DNA of 64,000 nucleotides from Fimbriiglobus ruber. GTDB lineage: Bacteria > Planctomycetota > Planctomycetia > Gemmatales > Gemmataceae. A program made the position numbers and the translations under genes. Shown in pieces: positions 46,201 through 53,447 of this stretch (position 1 is the stretch's first letter; each line of letters starts with the position of its first letter). Below the pieces are notes generated by a model. The model had not been told where the DNA came from. It was given only the letters and a program-made list of their open reading frames with translations, and made no database searches. The DNA lies in contig NZ_NIDE01000001.1 of assembly GCF_002197845.1 (NCBI RefSeq), positions 1,426,001 to 1,490,000 of the forward strand, in the 5' to 3' direction.

Positions 46201-47078
46201 GGCACAATGATTCCGAAATCGTTCGTCGAACTGCCGACCAGACTGTTGGCCGCGCTGACCGCCCCGGCGATTCCCGTCGTCCCGCTCCCGAACGTCATCG
46301 CCCCAGCGTCCGCGACCGGTCCGTTGGACCAATTCGGGCTCGCGACCACGTAGTTCCCGTTCGACAGCACGGTGACGCCGTGGCCGCCGACTTGGTCGTT
46401 CGTCGTACTGCCGACCAGACTGTTGGCCGCACTGACCGTTCCGACGATTCCCGTTGCCCCGTTCCCGAACGTCATCGCCCCGGCGTCCGCGGCCGTACCA
46501 TTAGACCAGTCAGGGCTGGCGATCAAGTAATTCCCGTTCGAGAGCACGGTGACGCCGTTACTGCCGATCTGGTCACCCGTCGTGCTCCCGACCAGACTGT
46601 TCGCGGCGTTGACAACCCCGGACGCACCGGTTTCTCCACTGCCGAACGTCACCGCGCCGACCTTCGAGGCACTCCCGTCGGACCAATTCGGGCTGACAAT
46701 TACGAAATTCCCGTTCGCCAGTGGAATGATCCCCGAGCTACCGATCTCGTCCCCTTGATGAGAACCGATCAGAGAACTGATAAGAGCGCCAGTAACTCCA
46801 CTAAACAGATAAACAGCCCCCGCATCCGCGCCACCGGAATTGTCTTGAGGCGCGGTGATGACCACGTTGCCGGTACTCAGGGGAACGATCTGGGCCCCGA
46901 ACCCGTCGCCCGCAGACGGGTGCGGGTCTACGAACGCCGAGAACGCGGCCGCCGGAACCGTCCGATCCTCTAGGTGATCGAACAGCCCGAACGGCATCCG
47001 CCCTCGTTTCCTGAAGGCCGTCCAATTCGAGGCAATCGTCGATTTGTTCGTCAGCCGGCGAGAGAAGAATGCGAACAC
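43251..47078 (-). CDS. giant secreted repeat protein 2, paralogue of protein 1
   Basis: This protein has about 1275 residues from GTG 47078, where a GGGAAA lies about 5-6 nt upstream (a TTG at 47135 would be 19 residues longer and has no such site). Its organisation is the same as the neighbour's: LFDHLEDRTVPAAAFSAFVD, then about 13 repeats of the NGNYVVxSPxW / GAVTFGNGTTG kind, then the shared C-terminal module ending PGFTGGVFVG. N-terminal, repeat and C-terminal parts all match the neighbour, so the pair arose by tandem duplication. The C-terminal module is much more similar than the repeats, as if maintained by gene conversion. The gap to the next gene (43175-43250) is only 76 nt. Confidence 0.85.
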   Translation of the reverse strand: MFAFFSRRLTNKSTIASNWTAFRKRGRMPFGLFDHLEDRTVPAAAFSAFVDPHPSAGDGFGAQIVPLSTGNVVITAPQDNSGGADAGAVYLFSGVTGALISSLIGSHQGDEIGSSGIIPLANGNFVIVSPNWSDGSASKVGAVTFGSGETGASGVVNAANSLVGSTTGDQIGSNGVTVLSNGNYLIASPDWSNGTAADAGAMTFGNGATGIVGTVSAANSLVGSTTNDQVGGHGVTVLSNGNYVVASPNWSNGPVADAGAMTFGSGTTGIAGAVSAANSLVGSSTNDFGIIVPVVIPPASTTFGNGTTTIIGSFATVIPLMNGNYVVSIPYWSGGRGAVAFGTAASRLVGVVGPTNSLVGTTAGDYVGAAAQTVSSNKVNFDVTIEYKSSVYTTSDGNYIVVSSNWSNASTGSQSVGAVTYGNGTSGVVGAVSSGNSLLGSTSSDSIGSGGVTVLSNNNYVVSSPNWSQFTGAVTFLNEATGTSGSPNAMNSLVGDQDADLVGSGGITVLSNGNYVVSSPSWASRAGAVTFGSRTTGVVGNVSASNSLVGTNLSDQIGSGGITVLDNSNYVVSSPNWFGKGAVTFGNGVTGVVGVVGATNSLVGNIATDQIGSGGVTALETGNYVINSPDWTSNLSSFSGKGAVTFASGTTGLIGTVDLTNSLVGTNPTGVLAGVGGITALSNGNYVVSSPDWTTGAAASVTEGAVTFGNGTTGVVGVISVTNSLVGTSLIQHVGGNGITALDNSNYLIQSLSAVTFGNGTTGVSGLVSPSNTLLGGLTNSLSTVIGTGGVSLLGNGYYVVYSPDWSNGSIPAWGAITIANDTNGAVGITGQVNSLIGSDQSERLGASTVTALGNGNYLVTGNPKLGAQQSYVSFVSGSTGVLATTDLSNTVNGTDQFVLDSTNSTFYVQTGDMVRVGSQATGYGPLPPPVSPQPALVGTPQFAVGSGTGGTGTVTVYNPDQSVAYTATPFGSSFTAGVRVAVADLTGAASPDLIAATGPGVANQVVVVDGTTHQVVATFSPFESTFTGGLYVTTGDLNGDGIPDVIVTPDQGGGPVVAVYDGAALGKGTVTQVSRFFGINDPSFRGGARAAVGDVNGDGTPDLIVSAGDGGGPRVAVYNGATVPSGTPIELMPDFFAFENSLRNGVYVTSGDVTGGGYTDLVFGAGPGGGPRVRVVNPQVLLSAAGNFQSLDDAAVAGAGVADFFAGDPSGRDGVPVAVKDLDGTDQAGLVTGAGSGSTVTGYTGAAMLANPSSPTADFTLDALPGFTGGVFVG
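43254..44265. repeat. C-terminal module repeat, copy in giant gene 2
   Basis: This is the partner of 39140-40150. Differences are scattered and mostly silent. It encodes the same blades (FTAGVRVAVADLTGAASPDL and so on). Confidence 0.85.
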
Positions 47079-47135
47079 GGGGTTTCCCTTTCGGAATCGG
47101 ACATCGTACGGTCGGAACAGGGCTCGGAAACTCAA

Positions 47136-47803
47136 CTACTTCCGTTCCAAAATAATAGGCACCAATCGGTAGCGAATCGGGTCGCGCGAAATCGAAAGTC
47201 GACCGCTTTGGTGTTCCGCACAGAGATAGTTCAACTGTTGCTAAACACGGGTACCGAGTAATTATTACGCGGTTGCGACAATCGGACTACGGAGAGTGAG
47301 ATCGGTGTGGCATATTTCAGCGGAATTTCGAGATTTGACGGTCATGGCGTGCGTCGAAAAACCTGACGCGCCCACCAATGTGCTCCCGGCCACCTTCCCG
47401 CCCCAGGCACGCGCCGACTGCACTCGTCTGCCCACGTGGGTCGTCGACTACGGTTTGAACGTTCAAACCCCGAGGTGGGGGAAAAAAGGGAAATAATTCG
47501 ATCCACCTAATCCCCAGCTGATCGCCGCCGTCAATGGCCTGAATTGGCGAGAAGAATTGAGGAAAAGCGGGCGATCACCATCCGCCTTCGGGCCAAGTTT
47601 CCATGTTCGCGTGGGCCGACTTCGAGAAACCGTGTTGATCCCCAGGTGAGGTCAATCGCTTATTGCGAGCTAATCTCTTGCTCCTCGCCCTGCCGAAAGG
47701 TACTCTTATACTTGTAAAACCTGCCTGCCGATCCGGTGTTCTCTCCCACCCGAACCGGATTTCACCACAGCCGACCTCCCTACCCGGAATAGTGGTCTTT
47801 TCC
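47136..47803. other. upstream region of PSD1 gene and giant gene 2
   Basis: These 668 bases between divergent genes hold no convincing gene (a 66-codon open frame at 47296-47496 has no support). The main signal is the palindrome at 47452-47469. Promoters for both genes should lie here but I cannot place them with confidence. Confidence 0.35.
47452..47469. promoter_or_regulatory. 18-bp perfect palindrome, possible operator
   Basis: GGTTTGAACGTTCAAACC is a perfect palindrome about 335 nt upstream of the PSD1 start and 374 nt upstream of giant gene 2's start. It resembles an operator for a dimeric regulator. It is not the same as the TetR operators at 20109/20152 but shares the A/T-flanked AACGTT core. 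Confidence 0.4.
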
Positions 47804-50512
47804 ATGCGGAAATCGACGTTCGCGTTCGCGGCCCTTTTCGGCGTATTCGTCCCATCCGCTAAGGCGGTCGAGCCCGGGGCCGAGTTTTTCGAGAAGAAAA
47901 TCCGCCCGGTGTTGGTGGAGCAGTGTTATTCCTGCCACTCCGAAGAAGCGGCGGGGAAGAAAAAACTCAAAGGCGGGTTGCGCCTCGATACGGCCGCCGC
48001 GACGCGAAAAGGCGGCGAAGGCGGTCCGGGTGTCGTCCCGGGCAAGCCGGGCGAAAGCCTGCTATTGAAGGCACTGAACGGCGGCGACGTCGAGCAGATG
48101 CCGCCGAAGGGCAAGCTGCCGCCGGCCGTCATCGCGGACTTCGAGACCTGGATCAAGATGGGCGCGCCCGACCCGCGCTCGACCGAGACCCCGGCCGAAC
48201 AAAAACTGCCCGGGATCAACCTCGAAAAGGGCCGCAAACATTGGTCGTTCCAGCCACCCAAGGCGGTGGCCGCGCCGCAGGTCAAAGACAAATCGTGGGC
48301 CCGGGGCGACCTCGACCGGTTCGTACAAGCGAAGCTCGAAGAGAAAGGGCTGAAGCCGGCCCCGACCGCCGACAAGTCCGCACTGGTCCGCCGCGTCTAC
48401 TTCGACCTCACGGGACTGCCGCCGACACCGGAAGCGGTAGCAAGTTTCGTCAGCGATTCGTCGCCGGACGCTTACCGTAAACTGGTCGACAAGCTCCTCG
48501 CGTCGCCGCAATACGGCGAGCGGTGGGCGCGCCACTGGCTCGACGTCGCCCGGTACGCCGAGGATCAGGCTCACACGTTCGCCGTCCAGCCCAAGATCAA
48601 CGCGTGGCGATACCGCGACTGGGTCATCCAGTCGCTCAACGCCGACATGCCCTACGATCAGTTCGTCAAACTGCAGATCGCGGGCGACCTCGTCCCGGAA
48701 TCGGCCGGCGACCGCACCACTCGGCTCGCCGGCCTCGGTTTTCTGGGCCTGGGTGCGGAATACTACAAGAATACGAACGCGGCCCAGGCCATCGCCGACG
48801 AACTCGACGACCGTATCGACACCGTCACCCGCGGCTTCCTCGGGCTCACAGTCAGCTGTGCCCGGTGTCACGACCACAAGTTCGACCCGATCCCGACCCA
48901 GGATTACTATTCACTCGCGGGCATTTTTAACGGCTCACAGCTTACGACCGCCCCGCTCGCCGCGGACGACGAGGTCAAGAAGTACGATGCCTCGCAAGCC
49001 AAGGTGAAGGAGCAGGACGGCAAGATCAAAGCCTGGCTGACCGATAAGACCCGAGCGAAGGGCGAGGCGGAAGCGGCGAAGGTCGCGAAGTATCTCGCGA
49101 GCGTGCAGACCGCCTTGGCCGCTCGTGCGAAGGGAAAGCAGCCGAACTACGAGAAGTTGGCCGCCGCCGAGAAACTCGACGTGCGTTTTCTCAAGCAGTG
49201 GGCCAAGTACCTGGAGCCCAAGAACGCCTCGAAAGCCACCCCGCTCTTGAAGACGTGGTTCGACGCCAAGCCGGAAACCGCGGGCGAGGCTGCCGCGCCA
49301 GAGTTCGCCAAGCTGGCCGAGGAGTTCCAGACCAAATTGATGTCGGCGGTCGCGGCCACCAAACAAACCGAGGGCGCAAAGACCAAGCCCACCAAAGAGC
49401 AGACCGAACTCATCAAGGCGATTTTCTCCACCGAAACGTCCCCGCTCCGGATCGATCAAGCTGAGGCGGAGAAAGCCCTGGCCGCGGCGGACGCGACCAC
49501 GCTCACCGAAATGAAGGGCGAACTCGAACGCCGCAAGAAGGACGTGCCACCGATGTACCCGGTCGCCCACGTCCTCCGCGGCGGCGGCCAGACGATGAAG
49601 GTCTACGTCCGCGGCAACCCGGCCAAACAGGGCGACATGGCGCCCAAAGGGTTTCTGCAGGTCGTTCCGATCTCGGTTCCTGTGGCCGAAAAGAACCACG
49701 AATACAACCGCCTCGACCTGGCCTCGGCCATCGCCTCGCGGGACAACCCGCTTACGGCCCGGGTGATCGTGAACCGCGTCTGGGCTCAACATTTCGGTCG
49801 TGGGTTGGTGAACACCCCGGGCAACCTAGGCGCGCTCGGTGACCGGCCGTCGCACCCGGAACTACTCGACTGGCTCGCCGTCCGCTTTATGGAGAACGGC
49901 TGGTCACTCAAGTGGCTGCACCGCGAGATCGTGACCTCCGTGACCTACTGCTTGAGCAGCACGCCCGACGCCGGGAATGCCGAGAAGGACGCGGACAACG
50001 TCTACCTCTGGCGGGCCAACCGGCGGCGCCTCGAAGTCGAGCCGTGGCGCGACGCCCTGCTCGCCGTGGCCGGCCGGTTGGACGCGACCCAGGGCGGACC
50101 GACCACCAACCTCCGCGACTCGAACAACACCCGGCGGACGGTTTACGCCAAAATCAGCCGGCACGAGCTGGATGGCTTACTCCGCCTGTTCGACTTCCCG
50201 GACGCGAACGTGACCGCCGAGAAGCGCACGCTGACCACGGTCCCCCAGCAACAATTGTTCGTACTGAACAGCGACTTCATGGTGTCTCAGGCCAAGGCGT
50301 TCGCCGAGCGGGTGAAGAAGGCTGAGACTACCGACGAGGCCCGAATCCGGCTCGCTTACCAACTGGCTTACGGCCGACAGGCGACACCTGCGGAAGTCGC
50401 CCTGGGGGTGGACTTCCTGAAATCGTCGCCGGTTTCGACCGACAAACTCTCCCTCTGGGAGCAGTACGCCCAGGCTCTCCTCGCCGCGAACGAGTTTATG
50501 TACGTGGACTGA
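47804..50512 (+). CDS. PSD1 / planctomycete cytochrome C domain protein (DUF1549-DUF1553)
   Basis: This protein has 902 residues. The start at ATG 47804 gives a signal peptide (STFAFAALFGVFVPSAKAV). The PSCyt1 domain has a heme-type motif CYSCHSEE (about residue 43). DUF1549 follows (FDLTGLPPTPEAVASFV, HWLDVARYAEDQAHTFAV) with a second CxxCH in CARCHDHKFDPIPTQDYY. DUF1553 ends the protein (NRVWAQHFGRGLVNTPGNLG, WLHREIVTSVTYCLSSTP, RRRLEVEPWRDALLAVAGRL). A lysine/alanine-rich helical insert (about 390-600) separates them. The family occurs in dozens of copies in planctomycetes, usually beside a DUF1501 gene as here. Its electron-transfer or polysaccharide-related role is inferred, not known. 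Confidence 0.93.
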   Translation: MRKSTFAFAALFGVFVPSAKAVEPGAEFFEKKIRPVLVEQCYSCHSEEAAGKKKLKGGLRLDTAAATRKGGEGGPGVVPGKPGESLLLKALNGGDVEQMPPKGKLPPAVIADFETWIKMGAPDPRSTETPAEQKLPGINLEKGRKHWSFQPPKAVAAPQVKDKSWARGDLDRFVQAKLEEKGLKPAPTADKSALVRRVYFDLTGLPPTPEAVASFVSDSSPDAYRKLVDKLLASPQYGERWARHWLDVARYAEDQAHTFAVQPKINAWRYRDWVIQSLNADMPYDQFVKLQIAGDLVPESAGDRTTRLAGLGFLGLGAEYYKNTNAAQAIADELDDRIDTVTRGFLGLTVSCARCHDHKFDPIPTQDYYSLAGIFNGSQLTTAPLAADDEVKKYDASQAKVKEQDGKIKAWLTDKTRAKGEAEAAKVAKYLASVQTALAARAKGKQPNYEKLAAAEKLDVRFLKQWAKYLEPKNASKATPLLKTWFDAKPETAGEAAAPEFAKLAEEFQTKLMSAVAATKQTEGAKTKPTKEQTELIKAIFSTETSPLRIDQAEAEKALAAADATTLTEMKGELERRKKDVPPMYPVAHVLRGGGQTMKVYVRGNPAKQGDMAPKGFLQVVPISVPVAEKNHEYNRLDLASAIASRDNPLTARVIVNRVWAQHFGRGLVNTPGNLGALGDRPSHPELLDWLAVRFMENGWSLKWLHREIVTSVTYCLSSTPDAGNAEKDADNVYLWRANRRRLEVEPWRDALLAVAGRLDATQGGPTTNLRDSNNTRRTVYAKISRHELDGLLRLFDFPDANVTAEKRTLTTVPQQQLFVLNSDFMVSQAKAFAERVKKAETTDEARIRLAYQLAYGRQATPAEVALGVDFLKSSPVSTDKLSLWEQYAQALLAANEFMYVD

Positions 50513-50601
50513 CCCGCCGAACTTTCGTTCCAACTACGAGACACCCGACCCGTTTCGCGGGGTTCAATCCCGTGGAACGTCGACGACGACAGAGGCCTTG
50601 T

Positions 50602-52023
50602 ATGAACCCGGTCATTCCCCTCGCTTTCGACTCGAACGGTGCCCCGTTATCGCGGCGCGACCTTTTCCGCCGCGTCGGGACCGGCGTCGGGGCGCTCGGT
50701 CTCGCGGGCGTACTCGCGGACCAGAAGGCTTCCGCCGCGGTAGAAGCAGTCGTCGCGAACCCGCTGGCGGCCAAGAAGCCGCACTTCGCGCCGAAAGCCA
50801 AGCACATCATCCACCTGTTCATGAACGGCGGGCCGAGTCAGGTCGACACCTTCGACCCGAAGCCGGCACTGGAAAAGTATCACGGCCAAAAGCCGCCTGC
50901 CGCGACGCTGAAGACCGAACGCGGCACCGGCCCGTTGCTGAAATCGCCGTACAAGTTTAAGAAATGCGGTCAGTCGGGCATTGAGGTCAGTGAGATCTAC
51001 CCCGAACTCGGCAAATGCGTCGACGACCTGTGCGTCATCCGCTCGATGCACACGGACGTGCCGAACCACGAGCCTGGCTTACTGCTCATGACCTGCGGCA
51101 ACACGCAACCGATCCGGCCGAGTATGGGTTCGTGGCTCGGGTACGGGTTGGGGACCGAGAACCAAAACCTACCCGGGTTCGTCGTGCTGTGCCCCGGCAA
51201 GCCGGTGGTCGGCCCGCAGCTCTGGGCGAGTAGTTTCCTGCCCGGGATTTACCAGGGCTGCCACATCCGCAACCTCGACCCGAAGCGGGTGGTCGACCAC
51301 ATCACGAACAACTACCTCGGCCGCGATTCGCAGCGCCACCAGCTGGATCTGCTCAATAAGCTCAACGAGTCCCACCGGGCCACCCGCCCGGCCGACCCGA
51401 ACCTCGACGCGCGGATTCAGTCGCTCGAAGTCGCGTTCCGGATGCAGACGGACGCCCAGGAAGCGTTCGACCTGTCGCGCGAAAAGCAGACCACCCGGGA
51501 GGAATACGGCAAGGGCTACTTCGCGGAAGCCTGTCTCGCGGCCCGGCGACTCGTTGAACGGGGCGTCCGCACGGTCCAGGTCTTCTACGGCGACGGCCAA
51601 CCCTGGGACGACCACGGCAACATCGAATCGGGCCACCGGAACAAGGCGAAGGACAGCGACAAGGCGATCGCCGCCCTGCTCCGCGACTTGAAGAATCTCG
51701 GCCTGTTGAAGGATACGCTCGTCCTCTGGGGCGGCGAATTCGGTCGCACGCCGACATCCGAGGGCGGCACCGGTCGCGACCACAACCACCACGGCTTCTC
51801 GGTCTGGCTCGCCGGCGGCGGCGTGAAGGGCGGCATGACCTACGGCGCGACCGACGAGTTCGGCTTCGCGGCCGTGGACAAGAAGGTCCACGTCCACGAC
51901 TTGCACGCGACGATGCTCCACCTGATGGGCATCGACCACGAGAAGCTCACGTACCGGTACAGCGGCCGCGACTTCCGGTTGACCGACGTCCACGGCCGGG
52001 TGGTGTCGGAAATTATCGCGTAA
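50602..52023 (+). CDS. DUF1501-family secreted protein (Tat signal)
   Basis: This 473-residue protein starts at ATG 50602, with AGAGG 7 nt upstream. A twin-arginine signal is seen (LSRRDLFRRVGTGVGALGLA), so it is probably exported folded, with a metal or cofactor. The sulfatase/phosphatase-like core shows HIIHLFMNGGPSQVDTFDPK, SMHTDVPNHEPGLLLMTCGN and TLVLWGGEFGRTPTSEGG then GRDHNHHGFSVWLAGGGVKG, i.e. the alkaline-phosphatase-superfamily metal residues. It lies 89 nt after the PSD1 gene, forming the two-gene unit typical of planctomycetes, and is ended by a strong terminator. Confidence 0.93.
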   Translation: MNPVIPLAFDSNGAPLSRRDLFRRVGTGVGALGLAGVLADQKASAAVEAVVANPLAAKKPHFAPKAKHIIHLFMNGGPSQVDTFDPKPALEKYHGQKPPAATLKTERGTGPLLKSPYKFKKCGQSGIEVSEIYPELGKCVDDLCVIRSMHTDVPNHEPGLLLMTCGNTQPIRPSMGSWLGYGLGTENQNLPGFVVLCPGKPVVGPQLWASSFLPGIYQGCHIRNLDPKRVVDHITNNYLGRDSQRHQLDLLNKLNESHRATRPADPNLDARIQSLEVAFRMQTDAQEAFDLSREKQTTREEYGKGYFAEACLAARRLVERGVRTVQVFYGDGQPWDDHGNIESGHRNKAKDSDKAIAALLRDLKNLGLLKDTLVLWGGEFGRTPTSEGGTGRDHNHHGFSVWLAGGGVKGGMTYGATDEFGFAAVDKKVHVHDLHATMLHLMGIDHEKLTYRYSGRDFRLTDVHGRVVSEIIA

Positions 52024-52058
52024 GCAGTCCAGTCCGCCGAGTGGAATAGTCACCGAGA

Positions 52059-52088
52059 GGGCACACGGATACCGTGTGCCCATTTTTA
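52059..52088 (+). terminator. rho-independent terminator of the PSD1-DUF1501 operon
   Basis: A 10-bp stem (gggcacacgg 52059-52068 with ccgtgtgccc 52072-52081) has a 3-nt loop and is followed by attttta. It is a canonical intrinsic terminator 35 nt after the stop. Confidence 0.88.
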
Positions 52089-52164
52089 TTGGCCGTTCTT
52101 CGGCAGAGTGGCGCCGGTCCTACCGAATCGGCTACCGGGGGTCATAGACTTCCCGCCGCAAGTC

Positions 52165-53013
52165 TTACACATCTCCCGGCTTTGGTCGCGGTCTGGGTTT
52201 CATCTTCATGAGGAGGTGTTGTGCGGTCTTGGAAACCCCTTCGAGGTCTTCCAGGTTCTTCTGAACCAAGATCTTCGACTCACCGCCCTGTGATTTGGGA
52301 GCATTTGCCGCCGCTTGCCGGGACGGGGGGCCGGAAGACGATTGCGCCCCCGAGCCGGTGATCTGAGATGAAAAAGTACCAGAAGACGGCGCGTCTATTC
52401 CAATATCCACCTGGTTGGCCGGCAGAACGGGCTTGTTCGCAGGCGGCTTTTGAGTGCCCAGCCCGGCCGAAGGGGACGCGGGTAGGGAATCAGGTTGTCG
52501 CGAAGGAGGAGTCTTTTTGTGACTTCGCGGTTCCGAAGTTTCTACCGGATTCACAACGCGAGGCGGCGTGGCTTCGTCGTGTTCTTCGGGCATTTGCAGA
52601 TCGCGATCCGCAGCCGCCTCGGGCTCCGATTCGCCGGCACTTCCCGAAACGATCGCCAGCGCGGTGGGATCGAGTCCCGAAACGACAGTCGCGTTGTCGT
52701 CGGAGGCGGGCACGGGATACTCGACGCAAATGGTGAATGCGAGGGGACCGACTTCGAGCAGGTCGCCCGCGTACAACTCATGCGGCTCGTCGAGGATTTC
52801 TTCACCGTTAACGATTGTTCCGTTCGTGCTATTGAGATCTCGTACCAACACGAGATCTTCATAAATCATGATCTCGCAATGTTCGCGGCTAATCGCGTCG
52901 CTCGCCGCCCGCAAGGAACAGCCCGGATTCCGGCCGATCAAAAACCGCTTGACCCGAATCGGAATACGCTGCCCTTCGTGATTTCCCTTCGCCACGACCA
53001 GGTACACGTCCAT
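52165..53013 (-). CDS. FHA-domain protein
   Basis: This 282-residue protein has an N-terminal forkhead-associated domain (residues 1-95) that binds phosphothreonine: RFLIGRNPGCSLR, SREHCEI and RDLNSTNGTIVNGEEI carry the conserved Arg, Ser-His and Asn residues. The rest is a low-complexity Ser/Pro/Glu-rich linker. A short conserved-looking C-terminal helix (ILVQKNLEDLEGVSKTAQHL) and a basic end PRPRPKPGDV follow. It probably reads Ser/Thr kinase signals, which are abundant in planctomycetes. No kinase lies next to it. Confidence 0.9.
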   Translation of the reverse strand: MDVYLVVAKGNHEGQRIPIRVKRFLIGRNPGCSLRAASDAISREHCEIMIYEDLVLVRDLNSTNGTIVNGEEILDEPHELYAGDLLEVGPLAFTICVEYPVPASDDNATVVSGLDPTALAIVSGSAGESEPEAAADRDLQMPEEHDEATPPRVVNPVETSEPRSHKKTPPSRQPDSLPASPSAGLGTQKPPANKPVLPANQVDIGIDAPSSGTFSSQITGSGAQSSSGPPSRQAAANAPKSQGGESKILVQKNLEDLEGVSKTAQHLLMKMKPRPRPKPGDV

Positions 53014-53447
53014 ACTCGGCGAACCTCTGTCAGGTCGGAGAGAACCTGCCGCTGTTCGGTCGACGTGTCTCGAACGCTAACCCCGTGAGAGATTACTAGA
53101 GATATATCACATCTCAAGACGCTGTCTATGCGGCGTCAAAGGTCAATAGATACGACACGAAAACTTAACGGAAAATTCACCGGATGGACTTTTTAACGTG
53201 TCATCCTTGTGGTTTTTGAAATGAGTAGAGAGGCGTACTCTGACTTGTTACCTGTTCGCAATTTCGCCCGAACCACACCGCAGATTTGAGTGCAGTCGTT
53301 CACGTCCTACGCAGTATCCGTCCCTCGGCCGGGTCGCCGATGCAACCCGGCCGAGGGGGCGGATAACGTGTACGGCCTTCGCACCTCGTCAGCCTTCGCC
53401 GGCTCACCAACGTGAAGCCGGCTTTTCGCATCTCGTCACGCCCCTTC
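53014..53447. other. intergenic region between giant protein 3 and the FHA gene
   Basis: Both flanking genes are on the minus strand. The part near the giant gene holds two hairpins (53322-53357 and 53398-53422). The part near the FHA gene is AT-rich and should carry its promoter, but no well-spaced pair of boxes is convincing. No gene is seen. Confidence 0.4.
53322..53357 (-). terminator. hairpin downstream of giant protein 3
   Basis: A 13-bp stem (ccctcggccgggt 53322-53334 with acccggccgaggg 53345-53357) has a 10-nt loop. A smaller 7-bp hairpin (53398-53404 with 53416-53422) lies between it and the stop codon. Both probably shape the mRNA 3' end; no strong U-run follows. Confidence 0.55.

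Noticed and set aside
39137-47078. The regular repeats in the giant genes as a CRISPR array
   Set aside because: The periodic units are coding, degenerate and about 170-195 nt long, not short identical repeats with unique spacers.
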